From Lentzea albidocapillata subsp. violacea (lineage in GTDB: Bacteria > Actinomycetota > Actinomycetes > Mycobacteriales > Pseudonocardiaceae), in assembly GCF_900100275.1 (NCBI RefSeq), contig NZ_FNET01000009.1:236744-300743 (forward strand): a stretch of 64,000 nt of DNA, written 5' to 3'. This document shows, piece after piece, positions 16,498 through 26,299 of this stretch. The notes under the pieces are model-generated. The model searched no databases, was not told the DNA's origin, and was given only the letters and a program-made list of their open reading frames with translations. Numbering within the stretch: the stretch's first letter is position 1; each line of letters starts with the position of its first letter. The position numbers were made by a program, and so were the translations under genes.

Positions 16498-17568
16498 TCA
16501 TGACTCCTTGCAGAACTCGCCGATGGGGAGGCCAACGTGCCGTTGCTCGGAAGCGATGTAGCCGAGCAGTTCGTCGCCGGGCTGTAGTTCGGTCACGTTG
16601 CGGACCTTGCCGCCGGGCGCGAGGACTCGGACGTGCCAGTCGTCCTGGACCATCAGGTCGACCACGACGTTCTCCGGCGAGCGCGCGGTGATGGTGAGCA
16701 TCGGGCGGGACTCGAGCTTGGCCCTGCCTACGGTGAGCTCGCGGGTGCGGCCGTCGGCGTCGACGGCGAGGACCTTGCTGCCGGAACGCAGTTCGGACAG
16801 GTAGTTGGTGCGGTTCGCCGGGCCCAGCACGTACGAGTGCAGCGCGCCCGCGTTGACCCGGAACGGCCGCGTCGGCATGTACGGCAACGGATGCGTCTCG
16901 CTGCAGCAGAGGATGAAGCCCGACGAGAACGAGCCGACGAGGATGCCCTCGTCCTCCCGGAAGTGCGAGGCGGTGTCGACGCAGACGCGATCGCCGAGGC
17001 CGTTGTGGGCCAACGCTTCCACGGTGAGCGTGGTCAGGGTCAGCGGCGGGGACGTCACTTCCAGCAGTCGCGCCAGTTTGAACACGTCGGTCGCGTCGCG
17101 CGGGGCCATCAGCACGCCGTCCGAGCCGTGTTCCAGGACCTCCAGGACGATCGCGGCCTCGACGAGGTCGGCGACGACGGTGACCAGCTTGCCGGGTGCG
17201 CCGTCGGCGGCCGCGATCACGATCTCCAGCGGGATCTTCGTCGGGTCGGTGAACGCGACGACGGTGTGGTCGAGCCGTTCCGCTGCGGCACAGGCGAGTT
17301 TGAGGGTGCGGTCGTCCCTGACCGTCACGAACGCGGAACCCGAGGACAGCCGGTCGAGCTGGTCCTGGTCGTGCACCGCCACGGTGACGAGATGGGGGCT
17401 GTCGACCGGGCCGTCAACGAGCAGCACGCGGGTGACCGTGGGCGGCAGGTCGTCGAGCAGGGACGGGTCGTCCGTGACGACTCCGATCCGGCTGTGCACG
17501 GCCGCGTCGATCACGGCGGTCCAGTGCGCTTCCGGGACGGTTCTGAGGTCGATCCAGGCGAACTTCAC
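16498..17568 (-). CDS. Type II 3-dehydroquinate synthase family protein (GriH-like)
   Basis: The 356-residue protein belongs to the archaeal-type dehydroquinate synthase family (PF01959), distinct from AroB. Recognisable segments are KFAWIDLR at the N-terminus, GSDGVLMAPRDATDV, DTASHFREDEGILVGS and LNRTNYLSELRSGSKV-like NRTNYLSELRSG. In bacteria such genes pair with a DhnA-type aldolase to make 3-amino-4-hydroxybenzoate (as GriH/GriI do for grixazone) instead of shikimate intermediates. GTG 17568 overlaps the aldolase stop (GTGA). The ligase gene follows at once. Confidence 0.88.
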   Translation of the reverse strand: MKFAWIDLRTVPEAHWTAVIDAAVHSRIGVVTDDPSLLDDLPPTVTRVLLVDGPVDSPHLVTVAVHDQDQLDRLSSGSAFVTVRDDRTLKLACAAAERLDHTVVAFTDPTKIPLEIVIAAADGAPGKLVTVVADLVEAAIVLEVLEHGSDGVLMAPRDATDVFKLARLLEVTSPPLTLTTLTVEALAHNGLGDRVCVDTASHFREDEGILVGSFSSGFILCCSETHPLPYMPTRPFRVNAGALHSYVLGPANRTNYLSELRSGSKVLAVDADGRTRELTVGRAKLESRPMLTITARSPENVVVDLMVQDDWHVRVLAPGGKVRNVTELQPGDELLGYIASEQRHVGLPIGEFCKES

Positions 17569-18362
17569 CGGTTCTCCAAGGTGGCGGTCAGGGCGTGGAT
17601 GAGACTTGCGTCGGTGGGCGCGTGCACGATCGACGCCAGCTCCGCGACCAGGTGCATCGGCGTCGGCGAGGTGAACACCCGCCGTCCGACGGCGAGGCCG
17701 GCGCAGCCCGCGTCCATGGCCACTCGGGCGTGTCCGGCGAGGCTGTGCGCGGAGGCGGGACCACCCGCGACGACCACGGGGATCGGGCAGCTGGCGACCA
17801 CGTCCGCCATGTCCTGCGCCGGGTGCGCGAGGGTGGTCTTGACGATGTCCGCGCCGAGGTCCGCCGCGATGTTGACTACGTGCGCCAGCAGGGCGGGGTC
17901 CCTGGGATCGCCGATGCGCGGGCCGCGGGCGTAGGCCATCGCGACCAGCGGGACGTTCCACGAGTCGCACGCGGCCGCGACTGTGCCGAGGTCGGTGAGC
18001 TGGCGGGACTCCGTGTCGGAGCCGATGTTGACATGCACGCTCACCGCGTCGGCACCGAGCCGCAACGCCTCGTCGACCTCGCCGACGAGCACCTTGGCGT
18101 TGACGTCCGCCATGTGCGCGGTGCCCGCGCTCAGATGGACGATCAGCGCGCATCCGCCCAGCACAGCGGGTTCGATGGTACGCACGCGTCCTTTGTGGAC
18201 GATGATGGCGTCGGCGCCGCCCAGCACGACGGCGTGGATCAGGTCCTGCCACCGGTCCCGCGGCACCACTGGACCGTCCGAAACGCTGTGGTCCAACGGC
18301 ACGAAGAGGTACCTGTCGTCGTGCGGACGGGAAAGGCGTCGCAGCCGCAACGCTTTCCTCAT
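17565..18362 (-). CDS. DhnA/FbaB class I aldolase, GriI-like
   Basis: The protein is a class I (Schiff-base) aldolase of 265 residues, similar to GriI and archaeal 2-amino-3,7-dideoxyheptulosonate synthase. These join aspartate semialdehyde to a triose or methylglyoxal-derived donor. Visible features are LFVPLDHSVSDGP near the N-terminus, AIIVHKG, the Schiff-base Lys region ADIVKTTLAH, and the phosphate-binding VVVAGGPAS and GLAVGRRVF loops. ATG 18362 is preferred over GTG 18371, which sits too close to AGGGGG. It is the first gene of a tight three-gene operon divergent from a LysR gene. Confidence 0.88.
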   Translation of the reverse strand: MRKALRLRRLSRPHDDRYLFVPLDHSVSDGPVVPRDRWQDLIHAVVLGGADAIIVHKGRVRTIEPAVLGGCALIVHLSAGTAHMADVNAKVLVGEVDEALRLGADAVSVHVNIGSDTESRQLTDLGTVAAACDSWNVPLVAMAYARGPRIGDPRDPALLAHVVNIAADLGADIVKTTLAHPAQDMADVVASCPIPVVVAGGPASAHSLAGHARVAMDAGCAGLAVGRRVFTSPTPMHLVAELASIVHAPTDASLIHALTATLENR

Positions 18363-18440
18363 GGCGCTCACACCCCCTGCGATCGTTTGGTGTCAACAGC
18401 AGCGTGGTGCAGTCCGCGCACGCAGCGGCAGGTGTGAGGT

Positions 18441-18464
18441 GCCGATAATTCGCGAGTTATCGGC
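18441..18464. promoter_or_regulatory. 24-bp near-perfect palindrome, candidate LysR operator
   Basis: The arms GCCGATAA (18441-18448) and TTATCGGC (18457-18464) pair perfectly, and the centre contains palindromic TCGCGA; only one of 12 base pairs mismatches. It sits in the 205-bp divergent gap between the aldolase operon and the LysR gene, and it is A/T-richer than its surroundings. This is the expected place for the recognition site of the adjacent LysR regulator. Confidence 0.65.
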
Positions 18465-18567
18465 CTGACAGAGCAACCGCCCTTGCAACGGCGACGGAGC
18501 GTCATCCGGTGCCACCCGCGTGGCCGTGTTCGTTGGTGCGCAACTGTCCTAGGCTTCCTCAGTGCGA

Positions 18568-19476
18568 ATGGAGCTGAGGCATCTGCACGTGGTGCTGACC
18601 GTGGCGCGGGCGGGCAGCATCAGCCGGGCCGCCTCCCAGATGAAGATCGCCCAGGCCGGGCTGACCGCTCAGGTGCGCAGGATCGAGGCGAGTCTCGGCG
18701 GGCCGTTGTTCCTGCGCCGCACCGACGGCGTCGAGCTGACCGAACTGGGCCGCCACGTCGTGCTGCGGGCCCAGGACCTGGTCGAACGGTTCGACGACCT
18801 GCTCGTCAGCTCGCGCAAGCTGGCCGAACGCGGCGACTCCGGCATCCGGCTCGGTGGTGTCGCGGGCTCGCCGACCGCGCTGCTGGTCGGGGTGGTCAGG
18901 GAGATGCTGCCGAGCCTGCCGCAGACCACGCACATCGAACGCGGCGGCGACGTCGTGCTGGAACTCGTGCGCACCGGCGACCTCGACCTGGCCCTGGTGG
19001 TGGAGTTCCCGCGCAGCCCGTTGCGGTTCCCGGAAGAGGTCGGCCTGCGCGGCGTCGTCACGGAACGCATGCTGATCGGTGTTCCGGCCGGCCATCGGCT
19101 GTCCGGCCGCAGCGAGGTGCTGCTGTCCGAACTCGCCGGCGAGGAGTGGGTCGTGCCGGACGAGAACCACGGCGGGCGGCTGAACCTCGACCTGGCCTGC
19201 GAGGCCGTCGGGTTCACGCCGAGGTGCGCGCACTTCGGCGTCGATCCGGTCGTCGCGGCCGACCTGGTGCGGTCGACCGGTGCCGTGGCGGGGTTCTTCC
19301 CCGGTCACGACCTGCCGGGCGTGCTGCTCAAGCCGATCATCGGCAACCCGCTGCACCGGCGGATCACGCTGGTGTGGAACACCGACGCCGCCGAACACGT
19401 GGACGACGTGCACGCCGGTCTGCTGCGCGCGTACCACGAGCGGACGCCGCACTCGGGCCGGCTGCTGGCGTCATGA
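18568..19476 (+). CDS. LysR-family regulator, divergent from the GriI/GriH operon
   Basis: This 302-residue protein has an N-terminal winged helix-turn-helix (MELRHLHVVLTVARAGSISRAASQ, about 1-60) and a LysR substrate-binding domain. ATG 18568 is the usual LysR start; a GTG lies 6 nt upstream, and neither has a strong ribosome site. LysR proteins normally control the divergent operon and bind a small effector, here plausibly the aromatic product or precursor. Its 3' end overlaps the convergent kinase gene by 6 bp. Confidence 0.9.
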   Translation: MELRHLHVVLTVARAGSISRAASQMKIAQAGLTAQVRRIEASLGGPLFLRRTDGVELTELGRHVVLRAQDLVERFDDLLVSSRKLAERGDSGIRLGGVAGSPTALLVGVVREMLPSLPQTTHIERGGDVVLELVRTGDLDLALVVEFPRSPLRFPEEVGLRGVVTERMLIGVPAGHRLSGRSEVLLSELAGEEWVVPDENHGGRLNLDLACEAVGFTPRCAHFGVDPVVAADLVRSTGAVAGFFPGHDLPGVLLKPIIGNPLHRRITLVWNTDAAEHVDDVHAGLLRAYHERTPHSGRLLAS

Positions 19477-20394
19477 CCCGCTGGGCCTCGGCGCGTCCGG
19501 CCCCAGCACGTCGACCGCCGCCAGCCAGGCCGCTCCCGCCGCACCCTCCGTCGCCATGATCACCGCAGCGTTGCAGCGGGTGAGCAGTTCCTGCTTCAGG
19601 TGCGTGCCGACCGGGGTCTTGATCAGGCTGCCGACCAGCACGATCGGGGAGGTGTCGGACGGTTCGCGGACCGCCGTGGCCGTGTCGGCGAGCAGGCGGG
19701 CGGCGGACGCCACGATCGTCAGCGCCTCGGGATCGCCGTGGTGGTAGGCGGAACTCACCAACGGCGCGAACTGGGCGAGCGCGATGGGCGCCGCCGCGTT
19801 GACGGCGGTGATCAGCTGGCCTCGGTTGCGAGCGCCCGCCGCGGTCAGGACCGCGGTGGCCAGGCCTTCCAGCGGTGCGTCCAGGTCGAGCAGCTTCACC
19901 GTGGCGCGGACGGCTTCGCGGCCCAGCCAGAACGCCGAGCCGTCGTCGCCGATCAGCCAGCCGTAGCCGCCGGACTGGCCGACCATGCGGTGGCCCGAGA
20001 TTCGGCCCGCGATGGAACCGGTGCCCGCCACCAGAACCGTGCCGTCCGCCGACGAGGTGCCGGTGGCGAAGGCGGCCTCGCAGTCGGTGACCACGCGCAT
20101 CGGGCAGTGCAGGCCCGCGCGTTCCCAGGCTCCCTGGAAGAGGTCCAGGACCGCGGGGTCGGTCATGCGGGAGGCGCCCGCCATGCCGAGGACACCGCAG
20201 CGGACCTTGCGGGAGTCGAGACCGTCCAGCGCCTCCGCCAGCGCCTCGCCGATGTGGGCGGCGGCGACGGCGGGTGGGTGCGAGTTCGGGTTCGCGCCGC
20301 CCGCGAGGCCCTGACCCAGGCGGGCGCCGTCGAGTCCGAGCACCAGGGCCCTGGTGGACGTGCCGCCAGCGTCGAGTCCCACGACCAGATCCAT
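19471..20394 (-). CDS. BadF/BcrA-type kinase, probable N-acetylglucosamine kinase
   Basis: This 307-residue ATPase-fold sugar kinase has GLDAGGTSTRALVL (phosphate 1) at residues 6-19, VTDCEAAFATG, GTGSIAGR (phosphate 2) and VLVGSLIKTPVG near the C-terminus. It is shorter than the kinase at 1170-2183 and closer to eukaryotic GlcNAc kinases in layout. It stands alone, convergent with the LysR gene and upstream of nothing co-directional within 50 bp except the subtilase gene 5' to it. A role in amino-sugar salvage is inferred. Confidence 0.8.
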   Translation of the reverse strand: MDLVVGLDAGGTSTRALVLGLDGARLGQGLAGGANPNSHPPAVAAAHIGEALAEALDGLDSRKVRCGVLGMAGASRMTDPAVLDLFQGAWERAGLHCPMRVVTDCEAAFATGTSSADGTVLVAGTGSIAGRISGHRMVGQSGGYGWLIGDDGSAFWLGREAVRATVKLLDLDAPLEGLATAVLTAAGARNRGQLITAVNAAAPIALAQFAPLVSSAYHHGDPEALTIVASAARLLADTATAVREPSDTSPIVLVGSLIKTPVGTHLKQELLTRCNAAVIMATEGAAGAAWLAAVDVLGPDAPRPSGS

Positions 20395-20445
20395 AACGAT
20401 CGAGTATGCCGAGAGACGCGCAGCTGAGGCACACCCAACCGGGTG

Positions 20446-23262
20446 TCACCTGACGAGAGCACGGTTACCGCTTGCGTTGTGGTGGAAGAACACCAACGAT
20501 CCAGCAGGAACTCGATCACCCGGACGTACCACTGTGGACAGTGCGGGAACGATCAGGCTGTAGTCGAACGTGGCCGCGGGGGCGACGTCGACCAGGTCGT
20601 CGGTGTCGGCGGGCGCGGTGTAACGGCTCCGCACTCCGGCGGTGTAGGTCACCGGGCCGGACGGCAGAGCCGACCGCGCGACCGGCAGGACCACGACGTC
20701 GCTGTCGAACAGGTTCGTGTCGGACGAGCCGTCGAGGCCGTTCAGCGGCTGCTCGTCCACCACGTCCTCGGTGCCGGCCACCACCGTCCGGGCGAGCCAG
20801 ATGTCGGCCGTCACTTCGCCTTCGGGGTTCGTCGGCTTCTCGGCGGTGGTCACGAAGTCCTTGCCGCCCACCGAGAACCGCACCTCCGGCTTGGTGTTGC
20901 TGCCGATGTTCGCCCAGGTGCTCCAGGTCGCGACGCCGAACGCCAGCAGGTCGGCGGTGGCCGTCGCGCCCACGTACCGCAGGTCGCCGCCACGCGCGGT
21001 GCGGTTCACCGCGCAGTCGTCCTGCACGCCGGGACCGCAGTCGGGCAGGCGGTCAGAACTCGCGCCGAGTTGGAGCACGGTCATCCGCGACTGGTAGCCG
21101 GGCTGGTCGAGGCCGCGCCCGGTGACGCGGTCACCGGCCACGGTCAGGCGCGACACCGGCTTCGGCGCCGCGTAGACCGGCACCCGCAGCGATCGGTCGC
21201 CGGTGAACGTCACCAGGCCGGACGCCTCCGCGAGGAACTGGCGGCCCTCGTCGAGCGAGACCGTGGGGTCGGGCGTCTTGCGCAGTGCGCGGGTGTTGGA
21301 GATCCGCAGTTGCACGTCCACCGAGGCCGAACCGCCCGGCCGCAGCACGACGGAGGGCGCGGTGACGTGGAAGGACACGCCGGGCACGCTGGTGATCGGC
21401 TCGTAGCCGGTGCGCAGCCGGACGGTCCGGGAGCCCTTGTTGACCAGCTCGAGAGTGCGGCTCATCCGCACCGGACCGCCCACCTCGACCGTGCCGAACG
21501 ACGCGTCGCCCAGCACCAGCACGTCCGACGACAGGGCGGCGAGCCCGTCCACCCGGCCCGCGCCGACCCGCATCGGCGCCTCGCGCACACCCGACGAATC
21601 CCTGATCACGCCGGAGGCGGTGTTCATCAGCGCCGCCTTGACCTCGGCGACCGTCCACTCCGGATGGACCTCGCGCAGCAGTGCGGCGATGCCCGCCACG
21701 TGCGGCGACGCCATCGACGTGCCGCCCAGCGACACGCCGTCCGAGGCTGTCCCGGAGGCGGCGGAGAAGATCGTGTCACCCGGCGCGGCCACCGCGATCG
21801 ACGAACGCGAGCGCGACGACGACGGCGTGATCGTGTCCGCGATCGACGGCTCGACGGAGGGCACCGCGACCTTCAACGCCGAGGTCAGGCGCGCGGTCAG
21901 CGTTCCGGCCTCCAGCGCCGGGCGCAGTGCGGACGAAGCCGCCGCCGTCAGCTGGAACGCGGGGATGTGGGCATTTCCGGCGATTCCGGCCGCGAACACC
22001 GGCAACGTCGTCGGCAGCAGCACCCCGGCCGCCCCGGCCTTCCAGGCGTTGTCCGTGCGGGCACCCGAACCGCAGGCGCGGGTCGCGTCGCTGTCGTCCC
22101 ACTCCAGCCAGACGATCTTCCCGGCCAGTGGCTCCGAGATCGGCTGACAGCCATCCATATTGGACGAAAGCCGCACAACGGGCAGGGTGAGGTCGAAGGA
22201 CTCCTTGAAGTTCTGGCTGTACTGGCCTGCCCACCGCTGCCCGGCGACCTCCAGCCCGTCCAGCATCGAGAACGAGTCGCGGCTGTTCGCGACGGAGATC
22301 GCCTCGGGGGTGTTGCCCGGCGAACCGGACACGTCGTAGAAGTCGCCGCCGTTGCCGGCCGCCGCGACCACCACGACGCCGTGCTCGACGAGCTTGCGCA
22401 CGAACAGCGCGTCCGGGTCGTCCGGAGCACCGAAGTCGCTGCCCAGCGACAGGTTCACCACGTTGAGCCTGTCGGAGAAGTCGCCGTCGCCGTTGGGGTC
22501 GAGCGCCCAGTCCAGCGCCTGCGCGGTGAGGTTCGTGCCGCCCTTGCAGCCGAACACCTTCAACGCGTAGAGCTGCGCTTTCGGAGCCGTGCCCGGTCCG
22601 ATCCTCATCGCGTCCAGGTCGATCGAGGAGTACGAACCGCGGTAGGTCGTGCCGTCGGCGTTGACCCCGAAGCCGGCCGCGGTGCCGGCGACGTGCGTGC
22701 CGTGGCCGTCGCAGTCCACCGGGTCGGCGTCCGGCTCCGGCAGGGACTCGGACGTGCCGGTGTAGGCGTCGCCCGCGAAGTCGTACCCGCCGACGACCTT
22801 GGCGTTCGGGAAGGTGCCGCCGCCGAAGTCGGCGTGCCGGTAGTCGATGCCGGTGTCGATCACGCCGATCCGCACGCCGTCGCCGAGCCGGCCGAGCGAC
22901 TTCCACACCTCGGACGTCCGGGTGAGGCGGACGGCGTGCGCGTTCGAGAGCTTCTTGGGGACCATCCGGTGGATCGCCCGCACCTCGGGCATGCGCGCCA
23001 GCGCCGTCAGGCGCGACCTGTCCGCCGACAGCACGACGCCGGGCACCGCGTTGGTCGTTCGGGCGACTTCCCGGCCCCCGGACCGGGAGACGACCCGTGA
23101 CGCGTGCTCCGAGGTCCGGTCCCGGGCTGAACGCGCCTGCGCAACGGTGCGTGACTCGACCGCTGCGGTCGAGGTCAGCTCGACGAAAACGGTTACAGTG
23201 TCGACTGGGCCGACCGGCGCGAGCAGTGCGCCCGTCAGGAGTGCTGCGGTCACCAGATTCAT
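20446..23262 (-). CDS. Secreted subtilisin-like (S8) serine protease with PA domain
   Basis: The precursor has 938 residues. A signal peptide covers about 1-20, an I9-like propeptide follows to about 105, then the S8 domain with catalytic D136 (IDTGIDY), H187 (DGHGTH), oxyanion N304 (AAGNGG) and S516 (GGTSMASPH). A PA-like insertion (about 355-465) lies between the His and Ser blocks, and Ig-like beta-rich domains make up the last 380 residues. ATG 23262 has GAGGAG 6 nt upstream. It is probably an extracellular nutrient protease. The gene stands alone. Confidence 0.93.
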   Translation of the reverse strand: MNLVTAALLTGALLAPVGPVDTVTVFVELTSTAAVESRTVAQARSARDRTSEHASRVVSRSGGREVARTTNAVPGVVLSADRSRLTALARMPEVRAIHRMVPKKLSNAHAVRLTRTSEVWKSLGRLGDGVRIGVIDTGIDYRHADFGGGTFPNAKVVGGYDFAGDAYTGTSESLPEPDADPVDCDGHGTHVAGTAAGFGVNADGTTYRGSYSSIDLDAMRIGPGTAPKAQLYALKVFGCKGGTNLTAQALDWALDPNGDGDFSDRLNVVNLSLGSDFGAPDDPDALFVRKLVEHGVVVVAAAGNGGDFYDVSGSPGNTPEAISVANSRDSFSMLDGLEVAGQRWAGQYSQNFKESFDLTLPVVRLSSNMDGCQPISEPLAGKIVWLEWDDSDATRACGSGARTDNAWKAGAAGVLLPTTLPVFAAGIAGNAHIPAFQLTAAASSALRPALEAGTLTARLTSALKVAVPSVEPSIADTITPSSSRSRSSIAVAAPGDTIFSAASGTASDGVSLGGTSMASPHVAGIAALLREVHPEWTVAEVKAALMNTASGVIRDSSGVREAPMRVGAGRVDGLAALSSDVLVLGDASFGTVEVGGPVRMSRTLELVNKGSRTVRLRTGYEPITSVPGVSFHVTAPSVVLRPGGSASVDVQLRISNTRALRKTPDPTVSLDEGRQFLAEASGLVTFTGDRSLRVPVYAAPKPVSRLTVAGDRVTGRGLDQPGYQSRMTVLQLGASSDRLPDCGPGVQDDCAVNRTARGGDLRYVGATATADLLAFGVATWSTWANIGSNTKPEVRFSVGGKDFVTTAEKPTNPEGEVTADIWLARTVVAGTEDVVDEQPLNGLDGSSDTNLFDSDVVVLPVARSALPSGPVTYTAGVRSRYTAPADTDDLVDVAPAATFDYSLIVPALSTVVRPGDRVPAGSLVFFHHNASGNRALVR

Positions 23263-23329
23263 GATCAACTCCTCTTATTCATCGGACGACTTCGCGCTCA
23301 GCCCTAGACGCAGGCGGTATCGCGGGGCT

Positions 23330-23344
23330 ATACATCCGATGTAT
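23330..23344. promoter_or_regulatory. Perfect palindrome ATACATC-C-GATGTAT before the L-fucose operon
   Basis: Seven-base arms are perfectly complementary around one C. The site lies 31 bp before the GTG of the FAH-family gene, in the 113-bp divergent gap with the subtilase. Its size and form fit a GntR-type dimer operator; a FadR-subfamily GntR gene lies at 34756-35430. It overlaps a TATACAT that could act as a -10 element. Confidence 0.6.
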
Positions 23345-23375
23345 TTCGTAGGGTGTGAGCAGAGGAGGAACGGCC

Positions 23376-24230
23376 GTGCAGTTCTTGCGCCTGGGGCCGG
23401 TCGGTGACGAACGTCCTGCAGTCAGGACCGACGACGGGACCACATACGACCTCCTGCCGATCACTCCGGACATCGACGGGGCGTTCCTCGCGAACGACGG
23501 CGTCAACCGCGTGCGCGCCGCTCTCGAAAGTGGTGAGCTCGAAGCCCTGAGCACGGAGGGCGTGCGCGTCGGGTCGCCGCTCGCGCATCCGGGCAAGGTC
23601 ATCTGCATCGGCCTCAACTACCGCGACCACGCGGAGGAGACCGGCGCGGCCATCCCCGGCGAGCCGGTGATGTTCCTCAAGACGCCCGACACGATCGTGG
23701 GCCCGTACGACGAGGTGCTCGTCCCGCGCCGGTCCGTGAAGACCGACTGGGAGGTGGAGCTCGGCGTCGTCATCGGGCGCACCGCCCGCTACCTGGAGTC
23801 CGAAGAGGACGCTCTGGCGTGCGTCGGCGCGTACGTGCTCTCGCACGACGTCTCCGAGCGCGAGTTCCAGATCGAGCGCGGCGGGACGTGGGACAAGGGC
23901 AAGAACTGCGAGACGTTCAACCCGCTCGGCCCCTTCCTCGTGCCCGCCGACGAGATCGCCGACCCGCAGAGCCTGGACATGCGGCTCTGGGTGAACGGCG
24001 AGATCAAGCAGAACTCGTCCACCAAAAACATGATCTTCCCGGTGGCGGAGATCGTGCGCTACCTCAGCCAGTTCCTTGTCCTTCGTCCGGGTGACGTCAT
24101 CAACACGGGTACACCCGCTGGTGTCGCGCTCGGCCAGCCGGAGCCGAAGCCGTACCTGCGCGCCGGTGACGTGGTCGAGCTGGAGATCGAGGGTCTCGGC
24201 AGGCAGCGTCAGATCCTCGGGCAGGCGTGA
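23376..24230 (+). CDS. 2,4-diketo-3-deoxy-L-fuconate hydrolase (FAH family)
   Basis: This fumarylacetoacetate-hydrolase-family enzyme has 284 residues. Metal-binding and catalytic segments are [10 protein letters not shown], the Glu of [10 protein letters not shown], and the Asp in [19 protein letters not shown] closes the active site. In the non-phosphorylating L-fucose route it splits the diketo acid to pyruvate and L-lactate. GTG 23376 is chosen for the AGGAGG 7 nt upstream, over GTG 23355. It is the first gene of a nine-gene operon whose order fits this pathway, which is the main ground for the specific name. Confidence 0.88.
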   Translation: MQFLRLGPVGDERPAVRTDDGTTYDLLPITPDIDGAFLANDGVNRVRAALESGELEALSTEGVRVGSPLAHPGKVICIGLNYRDHAEETGAAIPGEPVMFLKTPDTIVGPYDEVLVPRRSVKTDWEVELGVVIGRTARYLESEEDALACVGAYVLSHDVSEREFQIERGGTWDKGKNCETFNPLGPFLVPADEIADPQSLDMRLWVNGEIKQNSSTKNMIFPVAEIVRYLSQFLVLRPGDVINTGTPAGVALGQPEPKPYLRAGDVVELEIEGLGRQRQILGQA

Positions 24231-25540
24231 TGCCCAAGATCACCGCGTTGGACGTGCTGGACATCAGGTTCCCCACGTCCCGCGAGCTCGACGGCTCCGA
24301 CGCGATGAACCCGGACCCGGACTACAGCGCCGCGTACGTGGTGCTGCGGACCGACGAGGGACCCGAGGGGCACGGGCTCGCGTTCACCATCGGCCGTGGC
24401 AACGACGTGCAGGCCGCCGGCATCAAGGCGCTCGCACCGCACATCGTCGGCAAGGACGTGCCGGAGAACGCGAAAGCGCTGGCCGAGCTGTACTTCGAGC
24501 TGATCGGCGACTCGCAGATCCGCTGGCTCGGCCCCGAGAAGGGCGTCGCGCACATGGCGATCGGCGCCGTCGTCAACGCGGCCTGGGACCTCGCCGCGCG
24601 CCGCGCCGGGCTGCCCGTCTGGCGGTTCCTCGCCCAGATGTCGCCCGAGGAGATCGTCAGCCTCGTCGACTTCCGGTACCTGAGCGACGCCCTGACACCC
24701 GACGAGGCGCTGCAGATCCTGCGCAAGGTCGAGCAGGGCAAGGCCGAGCGCGTGGAAACCATTGCCCGCGAGGGATATCCGGCCTACACGACGTCACCGG
24801 GCTGGCTCGGCTACTCCGACGAGAAGCTCGCCGGTCTTGCCCGCCAGGCCCTCGCCGACGGGTTCGACATGATCAAGCTCAAGGTCGGCGGCAGCCTCGA
24901 CGACGACGTCCGCCGGATGAAGCTCGCCCGCGAGGTCGTCGGCGAGGACACCCGCGTGGCGGTCGACGCGAACCAGCGCTGGGACGTCGACACGGCCGTG
25001 CGCTGGATGCGCGAACTGGCGCCGTACCACCCGTACTGGATCGAGGAGCCCACCTCCCCGGACGACGTGCTGGCGCACCGCGCGATCGGGGACGCGCTGT
25101 CCCCGATCCGGATCGCCACCGGCGAGCACGTGCAGAACCGCGTGATCTTCAAGCAGCTGCTGCAGGCCGGCGCGATCGACGTGCTGCAGCTCGACGCCTG
25201 CCGGGTCGCGGGCGTCAACGAGAACATCGCGATCCTGTTGCTGGCCAGGAAGTTCGACGTCCCGGTGTGCCCGCACGCCGGTGGTGTCGGCCTGTGCGAG
25301 CTGGTCAGGCACCTGTCGTTCTTCGACTACGTCGCGATCTCCGGTGAGGTCGGCGAGCGCGTGATCGAGTGGGTCGACCACCTGCACGAGCACTTCCTGG
25401 ACCCGGCCGTCGTGGAGAACGGCCGCTACCTGGCACCCTCCGCGCCGGGGTTCTCCGCGCAGCTCAAGGACGAGACGCTGGCCGACTACGTCTACCCCGA
25501 CGGTCCTGTGTGGACGGCACTGGAGGCCGAGAATGACTGA
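24230..25540 (+). CDS. L-fuconate dehydratase (enolase superfamily)
   Basis: This 436-residue mandelate-racemase-subgroup enolase converts L-fuconate to 2-keto-3-deoxy-L-fuconate. The opening [20 protein letters not shown] is diagnostic of L-fuconate dehydratases (ENOSF1 orthologues). The catalytic KxK pair is in IKLKVGG (about 214-220); the metal ligands are in [13 protein letters not shown] and GEH; the His is in [14 protein letters not shown] 24230 shares its A with the preceding stop (TGATG). Its length matches the family. Confidence 0.95.
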   Translation: MPKITALDVLDIRFPTSRELDGSDAMNPDPDYSAAYVVLRTDEGPEGHGLAFTIGRGNDVQAAGIKALAPHIVGKDVPENAKALAELYFELIGDSQIRWLGPEKGVAHMAIGAVVNAAWDLAARRAGLPVWRFLAQMSPEEIVSLVDFRYLSDALTPDEALQILRKVEQGKAERVETIAREGYPAYTTSPGWLGYSDEKLAGLARQALADGFDMIKLKVGGSLDDDVRRMKLAREVVGEDTRVAVDANQRWDVDTAVRWMRELAPYHPYWIEEPTSPDDVLAHRAIGDALSPIRIATGEHVQNRVIFKQLLQAGAIDVLQLDACRVAGVNENIAILLLARKFDVPVCPHAGGVGLCELVRHLSFFDYVAISGEVGERVIEWVDHLHEHFLDPAVVENGRYLAPSAPGFSAQLKDETLADYVYPDGPVWTALEAEND

Positions 25541-26285
25541 CTTCGAAGGACTCGTCGCCGTCGTCACGGGCGGCGCGTCCGGCATCGGCCTCGCCACGGC
25601 CGAGCTGCTGAGCAGCAGGGGAGCCACGGTCGTCGCGCTTGACCTCATCCCGGAGGTCGCGGACCCGCTCGTCGGCATTCGCGCGGACGTGTCGGACGAC
25701 GAGAGCGTCAAGGCCGCCATCAACGAGGTCGTCGAGCGGTTCGGACGGCTCGACGTCGTGGTGAACAATGCCGGCATCGGTGCGCAGGGCGACGTCACGG
25801 CCAACGACGACGCCCAGTGGGCCAAGGTGCTCGACGTGAACGTGCTGGGCATGGTCCGCGTCTCGCGGGCCGCGCTGCCGCACCTGCGGAACTCGCCGTC
25901 CGCGGCGATCGTCAACACCTGCTCCATCGCTGCCTGGGCCGGGCTCCCGCAGCGTGCTCTCTACTCGGCCAGCAAGGGCGCGGTGTACTCGCTGACGCTC
26001 GCGATGGCAGCCGACCACGTGCGCGAAGGCATTCGCGTCAACGCGGTCGCCCCCGGCACGGCGGACACCCCGTGGGTGGGCCGTCTGCTCGACTCGGCGC
26101 CGGACCCGGCCGCCGAACGAGCGGCGCTGGAGGCACGCCAGCCGCACGGCCGGCTCGTCTCCGCCGATGAGGTCGCGGGAGCCATCGCCTACCTGGCGAG
26201 CCCGCTTTCGGGTTCCACCGCCGGCACGATCCTCGCGGTCGACGGTGGCATGTACGGCCTGCGCTTGCGTCCCAAGCAGTCATGA
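25533..26285 (+). CDS. SDR dehydrogenase, probable 2-keto-3-deoxy-L-fuconate dehydrogenase
   Basis: This classical short-chain dehydrogenase has 250 residues. The cofactor motif is TGGASGIG (residues 12-19), NNAG follows, and the catalytic tetrad is Ser in NTCSIAAW with YSASK (Tyr/Lys). The acidic residue after beta-2 (ALDLIPE) favours NAD. It overlaps the dehydratase gene by 8 bp. Oxidation of 2-keto-3-deoxy-L-fuconate to the 2,4-diketo acid is the step required between its two neighbours. Confidence 0.88.
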   Translation: MTDFEGLVAVVTGGASGIGLATAELLSSRGATVVALDLIPEVADPLVGIRADVSDDESVKAAINEVVERFGRLDVVVNNAGIGAQGDVTANDDAQWAKVLDVNVLGMVRVSRAALPHLRNSPSAAIVNTCSIAAWAGLPQRALYSASKGAVYSLTLAMAADHVREGIRVNAVAPGTADTPWVGRLLDSAPDPAAERAALEARQPHGRLVSADEVAGAIAYLASPLSGSTAGTILAVDGGMYGLRLRPKQS

Positions 26286-26299
26286 AAGGCAATTCAACG

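Noticed and set aside
20443..23100. 885-codon plus-strand ORF
   Set aside because: Mirror of the subtilase gene, whose catalytic residues are intact on the minus strand. The plus-strand product is His/Arg-rich shadow sequence.
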